From NCBI GenBank assembly GCA_021399435.1, contig JAJTUP010000032.1:310001-374000 (forward strand): a stretch of 64,000 nt of DNA, read 5' to 3'. Positions 57,885-64,000 of the stretch are shown here, piece by piece (positions within the stretch are counted from its first letter, which is position 1; each line of letters begins with the position of its first letter). The position numbers and the translations under genes are program-made. This stretch comes from Diaporthe sp. PMI_573. Lineage: Eukaryota > Ascomycota > Sordariomycetes > Diaporthales > Diaporthaceae. The notes beneath the pieces are model-generated. The model ran no database searches. It was not told the origin of the DNA and saw only the letters and a program-made list of their open reading frames with translations.

Positions 57885-60626
57885 TCACTCCACCGGCGTA
57901 GTCGTAACAGGGTCCTTCGAACCTTGTGGTGTGGGTTGTTCAACCTTCATGGGTGCCACTGCACCTGCAGGCGGTGGAGGGTTTGCATTTATATGAGGTA
58001 AAGTCGGCGGCTGAACATTTGCATCCCGTGGACTATGTCCGGGAGAAACAACCTCCTCCGGCTCCGAGTCTCCTGAGCCAACCTGATCCACACAGGAATT
58101 GTCATCGCACGGTGTCATAGTGCTCGAATCGGTCTCGACCTGGGTTGGGGGCGCTGTCTGCACAACAGTAACGGTCGCGCCAGTCAGCTTCTCGACCGAA
58201 TTCCCCTGCTCGACGTCCGCTTGATTCTTCTTGTCCAAGGGGTAGCTTCGAGGCAGATCGGCCAAATTTTCGCCTGGTTTCGTCAGTGGGATGCGTTTGG
58301 TATAACGGGACCAGTGGCCTGATTCGAGGCCCTGATAGGCCATTCTCTGCAGTTGAAGGGTCTCATTGGCTGTCCATTCGAGGTAGGCGTACTCCTTTAG
58401 GTTCCGATGACGGTACAGCCAGGCCTGAATATACTCTAGGAGGTATGAAATTGCAACTATCAGAGCGCCGACGACGTATATTAAGGATATTCCGAACACA
58501 CTGAAGGAAGTGTAGTTGGTGCTGAGGATTTTCTGAGAGATGCGGAGAAGGAGAGTGTCAGTTGTGCTTTTGAGGTGCTAATTCAGCCCATAAGGAATGA
58601 CAACGATGTATGCATGAGTGTATGAAGCAGAAATCATGGGCAAGTTTGATACATGATCTAGCATTACTTACTTGGTTGTTGCACAACTTCTGGGCATAGG
58701 AGTTGAAAGGCGGGATTTCGTACGGCTTTAGCGCTGGGTCATGTGAACCATAGGCAGTGTTGACCATGCCCGCCTGCAGAGAAGCCATGTAAATGGCCCA
58801 CCAATTCTCCACGTCGAGTTGCCACTGGTTACTTGGTATGCTGCCCAGCATGCTCGAGGATCGAGTCAGACTTTGCTGAGAGGCCAGCGAGTTCGGCCCA
58901 AGTATGTTAATCAGGGTGGCCGGCGAGGGGACCGTCAGCGTCAGGAGTATCACAAGCCAAATGTATCGTGCGGCGGCCGGCGTCTGCGGGATATCGTTTT
59001 TCGCCATCTGTTCGATTGTCATGTTGAACATCTGGTCGCGCGTAATGTTGAACAAGGGCGCCGCCTGGTACTGTGCTTCGGCAAAGCCCGTTAGCAGACC
59101 GCAGCGGCCTTCTTCTGGGAGAGCAGGGTTGCAGAATTGGTACTGTCGTAGGCAAGCCATGGGTGAGGCGGCTTGGTCCATCCTATAAACTATACCGTCC
59201 CACCTAACGTTCTGTGCTGGCACATTCCCGCGGTACCATGGGTCGTCAGTCCTCTCCAAACATTCGACTCCGTTTCCAAATAGAAACGTGAGTATCAGGT
59301 CACCCTCTGATGAAAATAGGCCAGGAATAGGCGTGAAATCAGAATTCGCAGAAAATGTACTGCCATTGAGAACATAACTCAAAAAAGAACTGCGTTTGGT
59401 CCGGTAGAGTCAGCAGAGAAACCAAAGATGCAGGACAGAGCCGGTACACTAGGCATCAGATTATCATACCGCAACTTGAATTCGTTTCCACTTGTCAGGT
59501 ATGGAGTATCGGAGCTGCTTGTTTTTAATGTGTAATTGGTCCCGGACATATGAGGACCGTAATTGTATGTTGTGTAGTTCCCGGCCGACGTGCTTATGTT
59601 ACTGGAGTATCCTCCAGTCACAAGAGGTGCACACTGAAGGACGATGCGGAAGGCGACCCTCTCATCGAAGGGAGCATTCAGCCCGAGGTGCTCGTGACTG
59701 TCAATGTATCCAGTATCGAGGCGCAGATTCGCATCCCTTTGACACATGCCTTTGGCAAACGGACAGGCCGTTTGTCTGTCAACAGAGCTGGGGATTCTGG
59801 GCTTGATAAAGGTTCCACAATCAAACATGCCGGACGTTGTGGTTGCGTAGCACTGCTGAGCATAATTGGCGGCAGTATTTGACTGTCGTGATGTATATGG
59901 TTGTAGGAGGCTTACAGCTTCGATGTCGTCAAGTTGAGTGTTAACGAGAGCGCAGTTAGAGCCATCAAGAAGAGCATCGTTGCCGATGCCTGTGGATATA
60001 GACGAAGAGAAACCTCCGGCAATCGTAAAGGCGACTGTAAAGAAGGTCGCGGTTGCGATGACAGGCAACACTCGGACGAATGCTCGTTTGGTATGCTTGC
60101 GCCACGCCCAGGCGAGCTGGATGAATACCAAGAGACCTGAGTCCGCCGAGTAGGAATTGCGGAGTATAGCTTGTTGTTGATGGTACAGAGCGTCGCGAGG
60201 CGTTGATGTCGAGAATAAGTTGTGCAAAATAAAACACATGATTCTCCAGAAACGCGTCGAAACGAAACCTATGAAGAATGCTGTGAAGGAGAGAAGATAG
60301 TTCCCGTCCTCTCGGGACAGGGTCAGATTCGCTCCGAGGACTCGCCCGCGGGACCAGTTTGTCCACATGCCGAGGTACACGCCATATTTCACCGTCTGGA
60401 CAGCGCCTTCCCAGGCTGTACCATTCACCATCCTGAAGACGTCTAGAACTTGAATTGGTGTTGATAAGGTGTAGGGATCTGGAATAGTATACTCGCCAGA
60501 GGAGATCACAATTATATCGTGCAGAATGAGCAAAGCACCGAGGCGAGAGCAAGAGGCGGGCAACGCTGGAACTGCTGGTCCTTTATGAATGTATTTCTCA
60601 TGGTCTGCATGTAACACACCTGACAT
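57885..60626 (-). CDS. large polytopic membrane protein, unknown function
   Basis: Three exons on the minus strand (60626-59470, 59389-58672, 58532-57885) give 840 aa in continuous phase. An apparent frameshift in a T6 run near 59385 disappears once the GTATGA...CGCAG intron (59469-59390, with a CTGAC branch) is removed. The protein shows an N-terminal hydrophobic segment (LGALLILHDIIVISSGEYTIPDPY) and helices around LLSFTAFFIGFV and VLPVIATATFFTVAFTIA. A long Cys-containing, N-glycosylation-rich ectodomain (NYT, NIS and NMT sites) is followed by YIWLVILLTLTV and a final helix FGISLIYVVGALIVAISYLL. A ~180-residue Pro/Thr/Glu-rich cytoplasmic tail ends it. The family is common in filamentous ascomycetes and has no assigned role. 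The start codon is uncertain: an upstream exon is possible. Confidence 0.7.
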
Positions 60627-62070
60627 GCAACCGTCGACCGGTTATTCAGATGTTGCTCAAGTGGGTGTGCCAATGCATTTCTCTCTGCTCGTGCAAAATC
60701 TGTGCTGCCACAACTTGAAGCGGATCAACGACATTTCTGTGTTACTTACGAAAAGAGAGCTGAAAACCCTGTGCTGCAGAGTAATGCACTTCCCACTGCG
60801 CAGCAGGCAGCAGCGTCGGCAGTGCAACTTCAGTATCTACAAAGCGATATCAGTTTCACATTTTCAATAGGCAGGCCTAATTAGCCGCCAGGCTTGAAGG
60901 TTGAAGTCGGTCAAGACAGACTGGAACCCCAAGGCAGACTGTATATATTGCTAGCAACGGCTTGTGACAGGCGCGGTGGGCTCCTCTGCGCGGGGGGGGG
61001 GGGCGTGGGCGGGAGGGGGCCAACTCAAGCTTTGGCCCGCAGATTTCGACTAAGAGCTGCAGCAGACCCCAAAATAAGGCATCGCACGAAGTCTATTCCA
61101 ATCTCGCCAGGGCATTCTGGGCATGGGAGTCATGTCAAGACAGTGTAGGGGGTTCAGAGTTGACACGTTGAACTCTAGATGAGGCTCCCGGCCCATTCCT
61201 GCGTCCGTCTGCCGTTACATCAGCTCGATCACCAATCAAGACTGGAAGCATGGCTCCTTTGGGAAACAGACTGACCAAGCAAGCAGCGCGAACCAGTAGA
61301 GTTTCTCCCCCTGACAGCAAATGTAGTCGAAAGAATTGTCGCCATGACAAAAGCGGTAGGCAAAGAGAAAAAGAACTGCTGTGGAAAGGGGAATGAAGGG
61401 CACCCGTTGGGGGCCTAAAGTAAATTTGAAACCAAGCGACGGGCATGTCGGGGCAGTTAAGACGGGGACACGAGAACAACAGGTTCAGCTGTCGGCCAGA
61501 AGGATGCAAGGCATATTGAGTGTCTCTTATATTCTCCTGCGTGTCACTGGGTGCCCAGGTGACAGGTATCGCCAGCCCCATACCGAAATATATCTCTGTC
61601 ACCCGGACCCCAGGGCCCAGTAACACAGGGACCAGGCCAACAGGAAAGGGAAACACGTCCGTAATCCATCGATCCGGGTATCAGATATGACAATACCAAT
61701 GTGGGTGTCGCAGTGAGTGTGCTATTTCTCAAAGTCTTGATTCGTGCCCATTTCCGACACACCACCTCCCTCACTCCTCAGTTGTTGAAGTCTGTGGCCG
61801 TATCCCTGATGAGGACCTTGTCAGGCCAATCCCCTGTCCGAGGCACAACTCCGAGCTGCTCTGTTTAGCGAGTAAAAAGCGAAGTGAATGTGTGTCGCTT
61901 CGAAAACCGTGTCCCCGCCCAGCCCAGGTCTCTCCACTGAGCCTTGGTGTGAAAGCTGGGATACTCTCTCCTCGCCTCCCATCACGTGGTCCACGTTGCT
62001 CTGATCCAAGGAAACTAACTCTAGCTTTCCGATACGAGAGTTGAATCATCCAGCGGAGGCTCAGTAGCGG
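60627..62070. other. intergenic region, no gene seen
   Basis: Contains a poly-G run near 60992-61010. Frames present are short and unconvincing. Confidence 0.5.
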
Positions 62071-62388
62071 CTAGGTCTCGACTTTCATGTTGTCTATGGC
62101 CTCCACAGATGGCCAGACGTGGGCCGATATCGCTGCTATCCCGGCCACAAGGCCAACCACGGCGCAATGCACCACAGCCACCACGGCGAAGAGAGCCGGG
62201 CGGCCCACCCCCAGAACTGTCAGGAAGACAGCCCAGAAGACACCGGCTAGTGCGACCCAGGAATATGTGTTCAGCGAGTCGAGAATGAATATGTCCTCCA
62301 GATGCAGTGGGGAGAGCGCGGGTGATTCTTCGGCGTCGATCGGTTCGAGCCACGCGACGCGGCAGCGCTGTCGTAATTTTGAAGGCAT
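62071..62388 (-). CDS. small two-TM hypothetical protein
   Basis: A 105-aa frame from the ATG at 62388. A soluble N-terminus (MPSKLRQRCRVAWLEPIDAEE..., LHLEDIFILDSLN) is followed by two adjacent hydrophobic segments, SWVALAGVFWAVFLTVLGV and ALFAVVAVVHCAVVGLVAGIAAI, and a short acidic tail. The amphipathic start and clean helices favour a real gene, but it could be one exon of a larger membrane protein or a chance frame. No family recognised. Confidence 0.45.
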   Translation of the reverse strand: MPSKLRQRCRVAWLEPIDAEESPALSPLHLEDIFILDSLNTYSWVALAGVFWAVFLTVLGVGRPALFAVVAVVHCAVVGLVAGIAAISAHVWPSVEAIDNMKVET

Positions 62389-63064
62389 CGTTAACCCGGT
62401 GAGTTTATTGTGATGTTTTCCTTGCTCTTCGCCCAGCTTGGGAAGACCTGAGAAGTTGTGGTAGATCTGAACAGTATGTCTTGCGGGGTCAGAAAAGAAT
62501 AATTACTCCGATACCATGAAAGAACCGTCGGCGGCTCTTAAACCGTTCAGACTCTAGGAACTCCCGACGCCGTCAGCTGAGCTAAAAAGCTGTGAATTGA
62601 CTGGGCGCGCTTCTTATGGTTACACAGGTTCGCTCTCGATCCACTGAATCCTTCCGAAACCCAGTTCATTGGAATGTATTTGTTGGTACGGCCCTGACTG
62701 CCAAGGGTCAGGGGTCTTTGCACGTGCAAATAGGGGCGAGCAAAAGCCGTACTGTTTGGGTACGGGTTCGATTCTTGCTACAGAAGGAAGAAAGAAGCTA
62801 TCGCCATCGTGGGCGCCGAAGCACTTGGTGTAGTGGCCAGCCCGCTGCTGACTAAGCCAGACCGGCCCTTCTGATTGGCCACAGCCGGGCCGGGCATGCG
62901 GTCCCTTCAACGGTCACCAAACCCACACTGGCAGTCTTTTAAACGTTTAAAAAGAAGCATGCCCAAAAGAACGCCGTAACCGGCTAAAAAGCCCACAAAG
63001 CCCCAAACACTCAAATGATCGTTGGGCCCTTCCGGCGTGCCCCAACGATCCCGTAGGCGCCCTC
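62389..63064. other. possible 3' LTR region of the copia element
   Basis: This lies directly 3' (minus strand) of the retroelement polyprotein stop, so an LTR is expected here. It contains a perfect 10-bp inverted repeat at 63017-63026 and 63041-63050. With only one end of the element in the window, LTR borders cannot be set. Confidence 0.35.
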
Positions 63065-64000
63065 CTATTGGCTGTCCCTGCCGGCCAAGTGAGGGCGGTC
63101 CACAAACCCTTCTATACGCACCGTCAGCTCGTTTGTTGACACAAAGCGTTCCAGCGCCTTGTTTGGTGATGACTTCGTCAGGGCGTCTGCCGGGTTATCG
63201 TCGCCGTGGATCCACCGGATCTCGCTAATCTCCCTCCTCTCGTACGACTGGCGGAGGGCGAGAATATCTACCATCAGCCTCTTCTCTTTGGTGGTTCCGA
63301 GCTTGACCAGGCACTCGTATAGCGAGTACGAGTCGGTACAGACGACGAGGGGCACCCGGGGAAGCTCCAGTTGGTCGGTAATGAGGTGAAGCGTGGCGGA
63401 TACCACGGCGGCGCTGTCAAAACCACTGGCCATGCCGTATATCTCTGACGCTAGCACGCTCCGGGTCACCCTTTTGCACTTCGTCGAGGACCAGTGCAAG
63501 ATGTTACCACGTATCCTCTGCTGGGTTCCATTGCCGTTCGGCTCCTCGGTAGCCAACGCGAGTACGAAGCCGATTTGCGAGCTCAGATCCCGGTTATTAG
63601 CAAACGACCCGTCGACGAAGACGATTAGCTTGGCGATAGTTAGGTCGAGGGGTACGTATCGGAGCCCACGAGCGAGGTTGTCGATTTGCCACCCAAGTCG
63701 CTTATTCAGCTTGGTACAGTCCTCGTCTATGGGCAATTGGGCTTGAGCGGCGACGGAGAGGTCAAACGTGGCTTCCGGTTGGCAGATAGAGGCTATATAC
63801 GCCCCACGGGCCCTTTGTTCAAGGTAGCGTTGTGCCCGGTCAGGTGACTTCCGGTCGATTATCGCGATCTTCTCTGCCTGGCCCTTCTGGTTGACGTCAA
63901 GAGATCCATCCTCGTGAAGCGATAGCCGGGTGCCATTGTAGTCGATGGGGCTGGTAGGCGTGAGGGTCGTTTTCGGCTTGCAGACGATCTTAGCTTTCTG
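63065..64000 (-). mobile_element. Ty1/copia retrotransposon polyprotein, RNase H end (partial)
   Basis: An open frame enters from the right window edge on the minus strand and ends at 63065. It encodes the C-terminal part of a copia pol: the end of the reverse-transcriptase connection (RARGAYIASICQPEATFDLSVAAQAQ), then RNase H with the acidic residues in LIVFVDGSFANN, SVLASEIYGM and VVCTDSYSLYE, and a final IRWIHGDDNPADALTK motif typical of copia RNase H. No stop or frameshift is seen in the 312 visible codons, so the element may be recent. The 5' part lies outside the window. Confidence 0.9.

Noticed and set aside
59370..59400. Apparent frameshift in a T6 run of the large membrane-protein gene
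   Set aside because: A canonical intron (donor GTATGA at 59469, CTGAC branch, CAG ending at 59390) removes the run's upstream part and restores frame exactly.
62740..62790. A GGTTCGATTC B-box-like sequence suggesting a tRNA
   Set aside because: No T-stem pairing, no acceptor or anticodon arm can be built around it.

Overview
The window is nuclear DNA of a filamentous ascomycete, most likely a sordariomycete. The evidence is short GT-AG introns (about 50-140 bp) with CTRAY branch points, strong C-ending codon bias in housekeeping genes, fungus-only families (HET, NACHT-type NLR, STAND N-terminal plus ankyrin, SPX-ankyrin-GDPD) and a Ty1/copia element. I found no tRNA, rRNA or CRISPR.

Layout. 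1-4.4 kb: no recognisable gene. 4.4-16.2 kb is a conserved core block: a protein-kinase-like gene, a low-complexity coiled-coil protein, FYV7 (rRNA processing), the mitochondrial NAD-isocitrate dehydrogenase catalytic subunit (IDH2) and exocyst SEC5. From about 16.4 kb the window changes to accessory DNA. It holds a ~10-TM membrane protein, a decayed HET gene, a STAND-N-terminal/ankyrin protein, a GDE1-type SPX-ankyrin-GDPD glycerophosphodiesterase with nine exons, a small acidic protein, a MITE-like element, a secreted alginate-lyase-family enzyme, a second decayed HET gene, a protein kinase, a tiny 84-aa gene, a CorA-like two-TM protein and a NACHT NLR. 50.3-64 kb holds a 67-aa protein, a choline-kinase/APH-like gene with an in-frame stop, a large multi-span membrane protein, a small two-TM protein and the 3' end of a copia polyprotein running off the window edge.

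The accessory half is dominated by self/non-self recognition families (two broken HET genes, an ankyrin-STAND protein, an NLR, a kinase). It also carries degraded copies: three relics of the last codons of the membrane-protein gene at 17-19 kb lie at 22.3, 26.1 and 39.5 kb, one of them between 14-bp direct repeats. The most striking gene-structure observation is a 4-nt microexon in GDE1 that sits between the two acidic residues of the GDPD active site.

Gene models were spliced by eye. I checked reading-frame continuity across the introns listed. Genes whose 5' ends I could not resolve are flagged.
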